Assembly (NCBI GenBank): GCA_030537355.1
Contig: JAUNNF010000004.1
Coordinates: 103,544 to 167,543, forward strand
Direction of reading: 5' to 3'
DNA length: 64,000 nt
Origin: Coriobacteriia bacterium
GTDB taxonomy: Bacteria > Actinomycetota > Coriobacteriia > Coriobacteriales > Eggerthellaceae
The notes beneath the pieces are model-generated. The model had not been told where the DNA came from. It did no database searches and saw only the letters and a list, made by a program, of their open reading frames with translations. The stretch's first letter is position 1. The number at the start of each line of letters is the position of its first letter. Shown piece by piece: positions 1 through 9,509 of the stretch. The position numbers and the translations under genes were made by a program.

Positions 1-191
1 TCGCTAATTGCGTCTGGCATATTTAATCCACGTTTGCTTACACTTTTAATATAAGTATTTAAATCCTTCCATTTGAAATATGCTTCACAAGCTTCATCAA
101 TTCTTGCATTATCTATTTTGACATGCCCGACAGTAGCATAGGTAATACTTTCTTTATCTTTACTTGGTTTATTATTTTTTGGATATGTCAT
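1..191 (-). CDS. N-terminal fragment of an unidentified protein (cut by window edge)
   Basis: An ATG at 191 is preceded by a good purine-rich ribosome site (TAGGAGGGGA). It opens a frame that stays open to the window edge, giving 63 residues that begin MTYPKNNKPSKDKESITYAT. The segment is hydrophilic and holds an aromatic helix-like stretch (ACEAYFKWKDLNTYIKSV) followed by KRGLNMPDAIS. From memory, a W-x-x-L...RGxNxPxxxSE opening resembles the start of some type II restriction endonucleases; this is a weak recollection and not an identification. It lies 68 bp after purL on the same strand but has its own leader, so it need not belong to the purine operon. No function is assigned. Confidence 0.55.
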   Translation of the reverse strand, partial: MTYPKNNKPSKDKESITYATVGHVKIDNARIDEACEAYFKWKDLNTYIKSVSKRGLNMPDAIS

Positions 192-206
192 GTTCCCCTC
201 CTACAA

Positions 207-222
207 CGCTCTCAAGAAAGCG
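207..222 (-). other. Short hairpin in the leader of the partial gene
   Basis: CGCTCT-CAAG-AAAGCG can form a six-pair stem (one G-U or C-A mismatch depending on strand) with a four-base loop. On the minus strand it sits directly upstream of the ribosome site of the partial gene. On the plus strand it is followed by ATTTTTAT, so it could also act as a weak plus-strand terminator. No gene reads into it from that side, so a role as the end of purL transcription or as a leader structure is equally possible. Confidence 0.35.
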
Positions 223-259
223 ATTTTTATAATAATATAATTATAATAATATACACCGA

Positions 260-3200
260 TTAGTTGAAAAACTTTACTGCAGACTCGAACATCTTATAAT
301 CATAATTGCCAGGAACATTTTTATACAAACCACTACACATACGTTCAGCATGTCCCATCTTACCAAAAACTCGGCCGTCAGGTGATGTAATGCCTTCAAT
401 GGCAGCAATAGAACCGTTAGGATTAACTTGAATATCCATCGTAGGATTGCCATCGAGGTCAACATACTGTGTAGCAACATTAAGCTTGTCTGGATCCTCG
501 CAAATAAAACGTCCCTCGCCATGGGAAATTGCAACATTGATAATGTCACCAATATTCAACTGCGACAGCCATGGTGAGCTGTTGTCAGCAATACGCGTAC
601 GTACAATCTTTGATTGATGTCGAGCAATTGTGTTATGAGTAAGTGTTGGACAAGTCTCATCTGTATCAATAATTTTTCCAAATGGCACAAGCCCAAGTTT
701 AACGAGTGCCTGAAATCCATTACAAATGCCACCCATAAGTCCGCCTCTATTGTCGAGAAGATCTGTAACAGCATCTTTTACTTGAGCATTACGGAAGAAA
801 GCTGTAATGAATTTACCGCTTCCATCTGGCTCGTCTCCTGCAGAAAAGCCACCAGGTATAAATATCATTTGAGAATCTTTTACTAGCTTAGCAAAATTTT
901 CTATTGAACGAGAAATGCCCTCAGAGCTGAGATTATTGATAACAAAAGTTTCAACTTTAGCTCCGGCATCCTCAAAAGCACGTGCTGTATCATACTCACA
1001 ATTGTTGCCTGGAAATACCGGTATAACAACTTTTGGCTTCGTACCTATTTTGGCCTTTTGGCGAATTTGCTTCGGACTTTTTTTTGCTATTTGGCGAATT
1101 TGAGTCTGAAGCGTTTTTGTTGGGAAGATGTCTTCTAATGGTGATTCGTAAGCTTCAAGTAACTCATTCAAATTAATATCATTAATTCGAGGCTCCTCTA
1201 TAGTCTCACCTATCACATTACTATCAGCATCCTCTACTTCAAGCAAGAAGGAACCATACGCATAATCAAAAATATCTTCTGTCTCGAGTTTAACACCAAC
1301 ACCATTACCAAAACTCATCTTCATAATAGCTTCAGCTAAGCCACCCATGCCTGGCGTATAGCAAGCTAATGGTTTCAAAGCTCTGACTTTATCAAACAAC
1401 TTTATTAACGATTCGGCTGTAGGCAAGCCATCCTCTCCATATTCAGGACGCAGCCAAACAAGCTTATGTTCAGCAGCCTTAAACTCGGGACTAATAATTT
1501 CGTCAACATTTTCAGTTGTAACAGCAAAGGAAACAAGTGTTGGTGGAACATGAATATCCTCAAATGAGCCACTCATAGAATCCTTACCTCCAATTGCAGC
1601 AATACCAAGTTCCTTTTGAGCACGATAAGCACCAAGAAGCGCACTTAGTGGCTTACCCCAACGCTCAGGGACACGGTCTAACCCCTCGAAATACTCTTGG
1701 AAAGTTAAATAAACATCCTCAAATTTAGCTCCTGTTGCAATCAATTTACAAACAGATTCTACGACAGCCAAGTACGCGCCATGATACGGACTATTTTCAG
1801 AAACATAAGGGTTATATCCAAAAGCCATTAAACTGCAATCATCAGTATGACCGCGCTCAATTGACACTTTATTAACCATTGCCTGGATTGGAGTTAACTG
1901 ATTTTTTCCGCCAAAAGGCATGAGTACTGTACCCGCGCCAATAGTCGAGTCAAAGCGCTCTGACAAGCCTCGCTTACTGCAACAATTTAAGCTACTAGCG
2001 ACGTAAAGCATTTTCTCTTTAAAACTACCAGAAATTTCTTTTTTCAACATCTCAGCTTTACCAGTCACGATATCTATATGCTTTTCCGCACCATTTGAAT
2101 TTAAAAACTCACGAGAAATATCTACAATTTTCTTGCCGTTCCAATTCATAACGAGTCGAGGAGATTCAGTAACTTTTGCCACAACACAGGCTTGCAAGTT
2201 TTCTTTATCGGCTAGCTCCAAAAACTCATCAACGTTCTCTGCCTCAACAACAACTGCCATACGCTCCTGAGATTCAGAAATTGCGAGCTCTGTGCCATCC
2301 AATCCTTCATACTTTTTAGGCACAGCGTTCAGATCAATATTAAGTCCATCGGCAAGCTCACCAATAGCAACACTCACGCCACCAGCACCAAAGTCATTGC
2401 ATCGCTTTATCATGCGAGAAACACCTGGATTCCTAAAAAATCTTTGAAGCTTACGCTCTTCAGGAGCATTACCCTTTTGAACCTCAGCTCCACAAGTCTC
2501 AACAGACTTAGCATTGTGAGCCTTAGAAGATCCTGTAGCACCACCGATTCCGTCACGTCCAGTGCTGCCACCAAGATAAATTACGATGTCGCCTGGTTCT
2601 GGTCTCTCACGTCTAACATTACACGCAGGAGCCGCCCCTATTACAGCACCAATCTCCATACGCTTAGCAACATAACCAGGATGGTAAATCTCGTCAACGA
2701 TTCCAGTGGCAAGACCAATTTGATTTCCGTATGATGAATAGCCATCAGCAGCAGTACGAACAATCTTTTTTTGTGATAGTTTTCCAGGTAAAGCATCCTC
2801 ATCGCGCGGATCTCCAGCACCTGTTACTCTCATAGCGCCATAAACATAAGATCTACCAGACAGTGGGTCCCTTATGGCACCACCGATGCAAGTAGCAGCA
2901 CCACCAAAAGGCTCGATCTCTGTTGGATGATTGTGAGTCTCATTCTTGAAAAGCAACAACCAATCCTCGTCATTTACTTTCATCTTAACGGTACAAGCAT
3001 TAATTTCTTCAGACTCGTCCAATTTATCTGGCTTTAAATACTTAACCGCAATGGTGGCAAGATCCATCAAACAAACTGGCTTTGTTCTTCCCAGCTCTTT
3101 GCGCACAGATAGGTAATCTTCATAAGTCTCCTGGATAAGCTCATCTTCAAATTCAACATTATCAATAATGGTAGAAAACGTAGTATGTCTGCAATGATCA

Positions 3201-3811
3201 GACCAATAAGTGTCAATCATCTTAATCTCGGTAATAGTTGGATCACGATGCTCAGTATCACGGAAATATTTTTGACAAAACTGGATATCTCCTAGATCCA
3301 TAGCAAGACCGTGTTCGTCAATAAATTCTTGTAAATTACTTAACTCACAAAATCCATCTAAGGTCTCTACTTCAGTTTTAATTTCATAATCAACTTCCAA
3401 GGTTTCAGGCACATCAAGACTTGCTTCACGAGAGTCAACGGGGTTAATTACATATTTTTTAAGAGCATCTATATCGCCATCAACAACATATACTTTCGCA
3501 GAAGAAACCTTAGGTTTCTCACCTTGGCTTATAATTTGAATACATTGAGCAGCACTATCGGCACGCTGGTCAAATTGACCAGGTAAATACTCGACAGCAA
3601 ATGAATTAGGCTCATCTAAATCAAAATATACATTATCGACCTGAGGTTCAGAAAACACATATTTAACAGCATAGTCAAATAATTTTTTGTCTACATTCTC
3701 AACATCGTATCGGTTAATTACGCGAACAGACTTGAGACCTAGCTCTGCTTTTAAAGCATCAGCTTCATGAGCAAATTCTGGTTTCTTTTCTACATATACT
3801 CGATAAATCAT
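260..3811 (-). CDS. purL: Phosphoribosylformylglycinamidine synthase, fused PurL-PurQ
   Basis: Converts FGAR, glutamine and ATP to FGAM in de novo purine synthesis. The 1183-aa protein has an N-terminal PurS-like region, the two AIR-synthase-like halves (the first includes FKNETHNHPTEIEPFGGAAT, the second IAAIGGKDSMSGSFEDIHVP) and, from about residue 921, a class I glutamine amidotransferase domain. That domain has the nucleophile cysteine in GGICNGFQ and the His/Glu of GKMGHAER. The large single-chain form is typical of proteobacteria and of a Clostridia-type variant, and is somewhat shorter than the roughly 1295 residues of E. coli. Its ATG overlaps the purD stop by 4 bp, so it is translationally coupled and is the last purine gene of the run. 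Both catalytic halves look intact. Confidence 0.96.
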   Translation of the reverse strand: MIYRVYVEKKPEFAHEADALKAELGLKSVRVINRYDVENVDKKLFDYAVKYVFSEPQVDNVYFDLDEPNSFAVEYLPGQFDQRADSAAQCIQIISQGEKPKVSSAKVYVVDGDIDALKKYVINPVDSREASLDVPETLEVDYEIKTEVETLDGFCELSNLQEFIDEHGLAMDLGDIQFCQKYFRDTEHRDPTITEIKMIDTYWSDHCRHTTFSTIIDNVEFEDELIQETYEDYLSVRKELGRTKPVCLMDLATIAVKYLKPDKLDESEEINACTVKMKVNDEDWLLLFKNETHNHPTEIEPFGGAATCIGGAIRDPLSGRSYVYGAMRVTGAGDPRDEDALPGKLSQKKIVRTAADGYSSYGNQIGLATGIVDEIYHPGYVAKRMEIGAVIGAAPACNVRRERPEPGDIVIYLGGSTGRDGIGGATGSSKAHNAKSVETCGAEVQKGNAPEERKLQRFFRNPGVSRMIKRCNDFGAGGVSVAIGELADGLNIDLNAVPKKYEGLDGTELAISESQERMAVVVEAENVDEFLELADKENLQACVVAKVTESPRLVMNWNGKKIVDISREFLNSNGAEKHIDIVTGKAEMLKKEISGSFKEKMLYVASSLNCCSKRGLSERFDSTIGAGTVLMPFGGKNQLTPIQAMVNKVSIERGHTDDCSLMAFGYNPYVSENSPYHGAYLAVVESVCKLIATGAKFEDVYLTFQEYFEGLDRVPERWGKPLSALLGAYRAQKELGIAAIGGKDSMSGSFEDIHVPPTLVSFAVTTENVDEIISPEFKAAEHKLVWLRPEYGEDGLPTAESLIKLFDKVRALKPLACYTPGMGGLAEAIMKMSFGNGVGVKLETEDIFDYAYGSFLLEVEDADSNVIGETIEEPRINDINLNELLEAYESPLEDIFPTKTLQTQIRQIAKKSPKQIRQKAKIGTKPKVVIPVFPGNNCEYDTARAFEDAGAKVETFVINNLSSEGISRSIENFAKLVKDSQMIFIPGGFSAGDEPDGSGKFITAFFRNAQVKDAVTDLLDNRGGLMGGICNGFQALVKLGLVPFGKIIDTDETCPTLTHNTIARHQSKIVRTRIADNSSPWLSQLNIGDIINVAISHGEGRFICEDPDKLNVATQYVDLDGNPTMDIQVNPNGSIAAIEGITSPDGRVFGKMGHAERMCSGLYKNVPGNYDYKMFESAVKFFN

Positions 3812-5043
3812 AATAACGCACGCTTTCCTATATCGCTTCTCATATAAGCATTGTCAAAATGCACCTTATCAGCAATTGCGTAAGCCACGTCAATTGAACC
3901 TTTCAAAGTTTTGTCAATGCCAACACAACCCAAAACACGCCCACCATTTGTTACAAGCTTGTCGTCTTCGAGCTTTGCCCCTGCAATATAAATTAACTCA
4001 TCTTCAGGATAAGTCAATTCAAAACCTTTGTCATATTTAACAGGATAGCCCGCGCTCGCCATAATGACGCATGTTGCACAATCATCGGTAAACTCAACAT
4101 TGATTTCGGATAATCTTTCTTCAGTCACAGCTTGCATAATGTCGAGTAAGTCAGTCTTCAACAATGGTAGCACTACCTGTGTTTCTGGATCTCCAAACCT
4201 GCAGTTATACTCGATAACCTTAGGGCCGTCATTAGTTATCATTAAGCCAAAATATAGACAACCCTTGAAAGTCCTATTCAAATCGTTCATAGCTTTAATA
4301 GTTGGAAGGAAAATTTCTTTCATACATCTATCGGCAATCTCGCTCGTATAATGAGGGTTAGGAGCAACAGTGCCCATGCCGCCGGTATTTAGACCGCGGT
4401 CTCCATCCAATGCACGTTTGTGATCCATTGAACTTACCATAGGTACAACAGTTTTTCCATCCGTAAAGGTGAGAACCGAAACTTCAGGACCTTCTAAATA
4501 TTCTTCAATTACAATTTTATTGCCTGAGTCACCAAATTGCTTATCTTCCATAATAGACCTAATAGCTGCTTGAGCATCTTCCCTAGTCTCAGAAATAATT
4601 ACGCCTTTGCCTAACGCTAGACCATCAGCTTTAATAACGATTGGAATCTTGCAATCAGAAACATAAGCGAGAGCATCTTCTGCGTTATCGAAAATCTCAT
4701 AGTCAGCAGTTGGAATGCCGTATTTTTTCATCATGTCTTTAGCAAAAGCTTTAGAACCTTCAATGATTGCTGCCCGTCTATTCGGGCCGAAACAAGGAAT
4801 GCCAACTTTTTCTAACGCATCAACACAACCCAAAACTAGAGGATCGTCTGGCGCCACAACAGCATAATCTATTCCTTCAGATTGTGCAAACTTAACAATG
4901 TTCTCAATATCAGTAGCTGCAATATCAACGCAAGTTGCATCCTCGGCAATTCCACCATTGCCAGGAAGAGCGTAAATGTCTCCTCGCAATGCTTTTATTA
5001 TTGCATGTTCACGACCCCCACTGCCAATTACCATAATTTTCAT
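3808..5043 (-). CDS. purD: Phosphoribosylamine-glycine ligase
   Basis: Joins phosphoribosylamine and glycine with ATP to give GAR, the second step of purine synthesis. The 411-aa protein has the ATP-grasp layout: N-terminal MKIMVIGSGGREHAI, the ATP-binding segment IVIKADGLALGKGVIIS near residue 140, and the metal-site segment EYNCRFGDPETQ near residue 285. Length fits the family (about 420). The gene follows purV by 9 bp and overlaps purL by 4 bp, so co-expression is near certain. Nothing is missing from the catalytic core. Confidence 0.96.
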   Translation of the reverse strand: MKIMVIGSGGREHAIIKALRGDIYALPGNGGIAEDATCVDIAATDIENIVKFAQSEGIDYAVVAPDDPLVLGCVDALEKVGIPCFGPNRRAAIIEGSKAFAKDMMKKYGIPTADYEIFDNAEDALAYVSDCKIPIVIKADGLALGKGVIISETREDAQAAIRSIMEDKQFGDSGNKIVIEEYLEGPEVSVLTFTDGKTVVPMVSSMDHKRALDGDRGLNTGGMGTVAPNPHYTSEIADRCMKEIFLPTIKAMNDLNRTFKGCLYFGLMITNDGPKVIEYNCRFGDPETQVVLPLLKTDLLDIMQAVTEERLSEINVEFTDDCATCVIMASAGYPVKYDKGFELTYPEDELIYIAGAKLEDDKLVTNGGRVLGCVGIDKTLKGSIDVAYAIADKVHFDNAYMRSDIGKRALL

Positions 5044-5052
5044 TTTTACTCC

Positions 5053-6231
5053 TTAGTGATGGAATAATCTCATATGCGTAAAGCACATTACCATATTATA
5101 TTTATCGCAAGTCTCAATAACCTGATCGTCTCTAATAGAACCGCCTGGTTCGGCAACATATTTAACGCCACTTGCAAAACCTCTTTGAATACTGTCTCCA
5201 AATGGAAAGAATGCGTCAGAGCCAAGTGCAACATTATCGCAAGTATCAAGATAAGTACGTTGTTCTTCTTCTGTGAAATACTTAGGCTTTTCAGTGAAAT
5301 ACTTCTCCCAATTAGCAACAACATCTTCCTCATTTTTGTTGATGTAAGCATCAATTGCATTGTCGCGCTCAGCACGTTTTAAGTCTGGTTTAAACTTTAA
5401 TCCCAACACTTTAGGCGATTGACGTAAAAACCAAGTGTCAGCCTTAGAGCCTGCAAGACGAGTACAGTGTATACGGCTTTGCTGACCTGCACCAACACCA
5501 ATTGCCTGACCATCAACAGCAAAACATACTGAGTTGCTCTGAGTATATTTAAGCGTAATTAAACTTATAATTAGATCTCTAACAGCACTATCTGGTAAAT
5601 CTTTATTTTTAGTAACAATATCGGCTAATAATTCTCGATTTATTTCAAAATTATTTCTACCCTGTTCAAATGTAATGCCGAAGACTTGTTTATGCTCTAC
5701 CTCGTCTGGTACAAAATTCGGATCAATCTCTACAACATTATAATTGCCATTACGTTTAGATCGAAGTATATCTAGCGCTTCCTCGCTGTATCCAGGAGCT
5801 ATAATTCCATCAGACACTTCACGTTGAATAATTGTGGCAGTAACAGCATCACAAGGATCAGACAATGCGATAAAGTCACCAAAAGAGCAAAGCCTATCAG
5901 TTCCTCTGGCACGCGCATATGCGCAAGCTAATGGCGAATCATCTAAGCCTTCAATATCATCAACAAAACAAGCACGCTTCAAATCGTCAGACAGAGGAAT
6001 TCCAACAGCAGCACTTGTAGGACTTACATGTTTAAATGAAGTAGCCGCTGGTAAATCCAGCTCTCTTTTAAGTTCACTAACTAACTGCCATGAGTTAAAT
6101 GCGTCTAAAAAGTTAATATAACCCGGGCGACCAGATAAAATTTTAATAGGTAAATTAGAGCCATCATGCATAAAAATTTTAGATGGTTTTTGGTTTGGAT
6201 TACATCCGTATTTAAGCTCTAGTTCTTTCAT
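5053..6231 (-). CDS. purV: Stand-alone AICAR transformylase (PurV type)
   Basis: Transfers a formyl group from 10-formyl-THF to AICAR, giving FAICAR. The 392 residues match only the transformylase half of bifunctional PurH: YGCNPNQKPS at the start, a TSFKHVSPTSAA segment carrying the Lys-His pair expected at the active site, and SVCFAVDGQAIGVGAGQQSR. The MGS-like IMP cyclohydrolase half of PurH (about 200 residues) is absent. The adjacent purO gene supplies the cyclohydrolase, which supports this reading. The start overlaps the end of purO by 20 bp. The symbol purV for the split transformylase is used from memory of the purine-pathway literature. Confidence 0.9.
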   Translation of the reverse strand: MKELELKYGCNPNQKPSKIFMHDGSNLPIKILSGRPGYINFLDAFNSWQLVSELKRELDLPAATSFKHVSPTSAAVGIPLSDDLKRACFVDDIEGLDDSPLACAYARARGTDRLCSFGDFIALSDPCDAVTATIIQREVSDGIIAPGYSEEALDILRSKRNGNYNVVEIDPNFVPDEVEHKQVFGITFEQGRNNFEINRELLADIVTKNKDLPDSAVRDLIISLITLKYTQSNSVCFAVDGQAIGVGAGQQSRIHCTRLAGSKADTWFLRQSPKVLGLKFKPDLKRAERDNAIDAYINKNEEDVVANWEKYFTEKPKYFTEEEQRTYLDTCDNVALGSDAFFPFGDSIQRGFASGVKYVAEPGGSIRDDQVIETCDKYNMVMCFTHMRLFHH

Positions 6232-6922
6232 TTATACACCTGTTTTCTGTCTCGTTTGTTTTTAAGTTTATATATCTAACATAAAGCGAAATTTTATTTT
6301 TTGAATCCAACGCATCCCATAATTCATTAGTAAATGCATCAATGTCGTCATTAGTCTCAATTATTTCAGGCTCTCCTTTAAAGCTTGGAATTGGATCACC
6401 GTCAGTAATATATGTATGAATAAAATGACCTATGCCAAGTTGACTTGGATAATCAAATATGTATCGTCCACAATTATTGCCATCATTATCAAGACACTTT
6501 AATATACTCATTTGATAATTAAAGTCACCGTCATCAAATGTGAGCAAACCTGAAATTCTAGGTGTAAAGTTTGGTGCATCTGGTTCAAACTTTCTTGTTT
6601 TTAAAGCACACCTAAAACATTTGTCACGCTCAAGAAAATCATAAATAGTATCTGTTTGATTGCCGTTTGTTACGATTAAATTGTTCTTATATTGTCTAAT
6701 AGCTGCATAAATAATAAGAGAAGGGTCGTCTACCTTAGATTCGTCATATGGCTCAGTGAATACTTCACCATCTCTCTCAACAAATATCCTATTCCTAGAA
6801 TTTTCAGATCTGCCCATAATAAAATAAGCAGTAACAGCATATTCTCCGTTGGGGGTTTTCCCAATAATAATTCCGCGTCCTGGATATGGATTTCCCTTAA
6901 TTAAGTCATTGACTTTATTCAT
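6212..6922 (-). CDS. purO: IMP cyclohydrolase, archaeal PurO type
   Basis: Expected to close FAICAR to IMP, the last step of the pathway. The protein opens with NPYPGRGIIIGKTPNGEYAVTAYF, the glycine-rich opening I associate with PurO-family cyclohydrolases, followed by IMGRSENSRNRIF. It is unrelated in sequence to the PurH cyclohydrolase domain. I chose the ATG at 6922 (236 aa) because AAGGAG lies about 9 bases upstream; a TTG at 6940 would add six residues and has no such site. It overlaps the hydrolase gene by 8 bp upstream and purV by 20 bp downstream. The pathway logic (purV present, purH absent) strengthens the call. Confidence 0.85.
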   Translation of the reverse strand: MNKVNDLIKGNPYPGRGIIIGKTPNGEYAVTAYFIMGRSENSRNRIFVERDGEVFTEPYDESKVDDPSLIIYAAIRQYKNNLIVTNGNQTDTIYDFLERDKCFRCALKTRKFEPDAPNFTPRISGLLTFDDGDFNYQMSILKCLDNDGNNCGRYIFDYPSQLGIGHFIHTYITDGDPIPSFKGEPEIIETNDDIDAFTNELWDALDSKNKISLYVRYINLKTNETENRCINERTRA

Positions 6923-7988
6923 GATTTTGAGCTCCTTCAATTCGTTTTAAATATTCTGTCAATATTACATTGAATTCATTTGGGCGTTCCATATAAGTAT
7001 GGTGTGCCGCTCCAGGAATAACTGCAACTTCACCATTTGGAGTCTTTGAACAATAATCAAAAGCCGCTTGTGGAGTACCCGAATCATATTGTCCTGATAT
7101 ATACAAAACAGGTACTTTAATTTTATTTAATAGCGGAGTTGAGTCATGATGCTGTAATGTACCAGTACATACAAATTCTGAATTCCCCCACATATAATCA
7201 TAAACATCTACACCTGCAATTTTTGGGCTAAATACATCTTCATTGTTCATATTAGGTTTGTCAAAACTATCTTGCTTATGACGATCGGTGAAATTCTGAG
7301 AATAGATTTCATTAATTTGATTATACCTGTCTGTGTAATTATGGGAACTCTCACACTGAACAACTTCTTGCCACATTTCATCCCCTCCGTCCAGAGACTT
7401 GATTAAACGCTCAGCGTCTTTCAGCCATGTATCTACATTCAAAAAAGGACCAATAAAGACAATTCCTTTAAGTCCAGAAGGATTATACTTTGCAGCATAT
7501 TCAAGTTCTAGCATACATCCCCAAGAATATCCACCTAGAACAAAATTCTTAAAATTGAAATAGTTAACAACAGAATTTAATTCGTCACAATAACGGTCTA
7601 TCGTGAATAAAGTTTTAACTTTTTCTTCGGTTTGAAATTCGGGAGAAATCTCAGATAAACAACTACCTAATTGGTCGTATAACACTACTGGACGATCCTC
7701 AGCTAAACATAATTGCTTATATAAGTAATTATAAGTGCCTCCAGGACCTCCATGAACAAAAATAATAGGCACACCGGGCTTGTCTTTTCCATAAATTCTG
7801 TATGCAACCTTACCTCCGTGAACATCAATCATTCCAGTTTCGGAACCAGCAGGCCAATCATAAATCTCTTTACCGTTATCGTCTGTGTACTTATATACAG
7901 GTTTATATTTAGTGTCTAGTGAAGAACACGAAATCCCTGAAAGACAAAATACAGCTAAAAGTACAAAAATTCCTTTCTTAAATCTCAT
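6915..7988 (-). CDS. Alpha/beta-hydrolase lipoprotein, proline iminopeptidase-like
   Basis: A 357-aa predicted lipoprotein: basic N-terminus, hydrophobic core and lipobox LSGISC with the acylated cysteine near residue 21. The mature part is a proline iminopeptidase-like alpha/beta hydrolase. It has the oxyanion-hole motif VHGGPGG, the nucleophile elbow GGYSWGC, a late acid in GQYDSGTP and the catalytic His in GAAHHTYME. Such enzymes remove N-terminal proline or act on small amides and esters; the substrate cannot be read here. It sits between purN and purO with overlaps on both sides, so it is embedded in the purine operon although a surface hydrolase has no obvious role in the pathway. It may supply amino acids from peptides or be a passenger. 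Confidence 0.85.
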   Translation of the reverse strand: MRFKKGIFVLLAVFCLSGISCSSLDTKYKPVYKYTDDNGKEIYDWPAGSETGMIDVHGGKVAYRIYGKDKPGVPIIFVHGGPGGTYNYLYKQLCLAEDRPVVLYDQLGSCLSEISPEFQTEEKVKTLFTIDRYCDELNSVVNYFNFKNFVLGGYSWGCMLELEYAAKYNPSGLKGIVFIGPFLNVDTWLKDAERLIKSLDGGDEMWQEVVQCESSHNYTDRYNQINEIYSQNFTDRHKQDSFDKPNMNNEDVFSPKIAGVDVYDYMWGNSEFVCTGTLQHHDSTPLLNKIKVPVLYISGQYDSGTPQAAFDYCSKTPNGEVAVIPGAAHHTYMERPNEFNVILTEYLKRIEGAQNHE

Positions 7989-8532
7989 AAATCTCCTTTG
8001 CTATCTTTTCAATTGCGCGAGGCAAAATAATCCATTCAGCCTCTTCCATAATACGCTTCTGTAGGGTTTCAGGTGTATCACCGTCTTTGATCCTTACAGC
8101 CTTCTGTTCGATAATCTGTCCACCATCAGGTACCTCATTTACATAATGAACAGTGGCACCCGACACTTTAACTCCCTTAGCCAAAGCAGCCTCATGTACA
8201 TGTAAGCCATACATACCCTTGCCACAAAAAGATGGAATCAAAGCTGGATGGATATTAATAATCTTATACCTATCAACAAAATCCTTAGATAATATCTTCA
8301 TAAAGCCAGCGAGAACAACAAGATCGATTCCTTCTAAATATTTATGTATCTCATTTTCGGACTTACAAACAACAGCTTTTACGCCAGCTTCTTTAGCTCT
8401 AGTTAATGCATAAGCATCTTCGTTATTAGAAATAACAATCTCAACACGCGCGTGTTTAATTTCAGGGGATGCGAGTATGGCAGCAAGATTTGTGCCGCCT
8501 CCAGAAACTAAAACTGCAACGCTCGCTAACAT
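7978..8532 (-). CDS. purN: Phosphoribosylglycinamide formyltransferase
   Basis: Formylates GAR to FGAR with 10-formyl-THF. The 184-aa protein starts with the phosphate-binding [14 protein letters not shown]. The catalytic Asn and His are in [10 protein letters not shown] and the Asp in [22 protein letters not shown] is also conserved. Length is in the usual range (about 190-210). The start lies within the end of purM (7-bp overlap) and the stop overlaps the hydrolase start by 11 bp. There is no sign of the formate-dependent alternative PurT in the window. Confidence 0.95.
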   Translation of the reverse strand: MLASVAVLVSGGGTNLAAILASPEIKHARVEIVISNNEDAYALTRAKEAGVKAVVCKSENEIHKYLEGIDLVVLAGFMKILSKDFVDRYKIINIHPALIPSFCGKGMYGLHVHEAALAKGVKVSGATVHYVNEVPDGGQIIEQKAVRIKDGDTPETLQKRIMEEAEWIILPRAIEKIAKEIYEI

Positions 8533-9509
8533 AAAATAATCTTATCCTCTTGTTTTGCAATTTCTCCGATTATGTAAGCATCTTTTATAATTTCAAGAGC
8601 TACATTGACATCATTTGGACCAAGAACAACGCTCATACCAACACCCATATTAAAAGTATTAAACATATCGTGTTCACTAATATTACCTGCCTCTTGAATA
8701 CGATTAAATATCGGCAATACCTGAATATCATCCTTAAATATTTTCGCACCAAGACCATCCGGAATACTTCTTGGTATGTTCTCATAAAATCCACCACCAG
8801 TGATATGAGATATTCCTTTTATTTTAGCCTTCTCCTTAAGTGCAAGTATATCTTTAACATATATTCTTGTTGGCGTTAATAATTCAGCGCCAATTTCTCC
8901 TTTGAGTTCATCTTCAGAGAATACAGACCTAACTAGCGAGAAACCGTTTGAGTGAACGCCACTTGAAGGAATGCCAATAATCACATCTCCTTCTTGCATG
9001 TCATGATTATAGATCATTTTGTTTTTATCAACAACACCTGTGGTATACCCTGCTAAATCATATTCGTCCTCAGCATAAAATCCTGGCATCTCTGCAGTTT
9101 CTCCACCTATGAGCGCACAACCTGATTGTACACAACCCTCCGCTACACCTGCCACAATTTGCTCAATTCTTTCAGGTACATTCTTACCACAAGCAATATA
9201 GTCAAGAAAATAAAGTGGCTTAGCACCTACGCAAATTACATCATTAACGCACATTGCAACACAATCAATTCCTATTGTGTCATGCTTATTCTGAAAATGA
9301 GCAAGCTTAAGTTTTGTGCCAACACCATCAGTACCTGAAACGAGTACTGGTTTTGTAATACCTTCAAGGTCTAACTCGTAGCAACCCCCAAAACCACCAA
9401 CAGTCTCAGTTGTAGTTCTAGCAATATGCTTTTTCATAAGCTCTACAGCCCTATATCCAGCCGTAATATCAACGCCAGCTTTTGCATATGCTTCGCTTTT
9501 AGATTCCAT
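8526..9509 (-). CDS. purM: Phosphoribosylformylglycinamidine cyclo-ligase (AIR synthase)
   Basis: Closes FGAM to AIR with ATP. The 327-aa protein has the PurM/PurL-like fold signatures: [54 protein letters not shown] and [14 protein letters not shown], then HSNGFSLVR and [15 protein letters not shown]. All expected motifs are present and the length is close to the family norm (about 340). The start ATG and the purF stop share bases (TAATG), indicating coupled translation. Confidence 0.96.
   Translation of the reverse strand: MESKSEAYAKAGVDITAGYRAVELMKKHIARTTTETVGGFGGCYELDLEGITKPVLVSGTDGVGTKLKLAHFQNKHDTIGIDCVAMCVNDVICVGAKPLYFLDYIACGKNVPERIEQIVAGVAEGCVQSGCALIGGETAEMPGFYAEDEYDLAGYTTGVVDKNKMIYNHDMQEGDVIIGIPSSGVHSNGFSLVRSVFSEDELKGEIGAELLTPTRIYVKDILALKEKAKIKGISHITGGGFYENIPRSIPDGLGAKIFKDDIQVLPIFNRIQEAGNISEHDMFNTFNMGVGMSVVLGPNDVNVALEIIKDAYIIGEIAKQEDKIILC

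Noticed and set aside
229..252. ATAATATAATTATAATAATA run after purL as a possible repeat array
   Set aside because: Simple AT-rich intergenic sequence with no unit structure or copies elsewhere in the window.
8550..8879. 109-aa plus-strand frame opposite purM
   Set aside because: Low-complexity Asn/Ile/Tyr composition, no ribosome site, and fully inside a confident gene.
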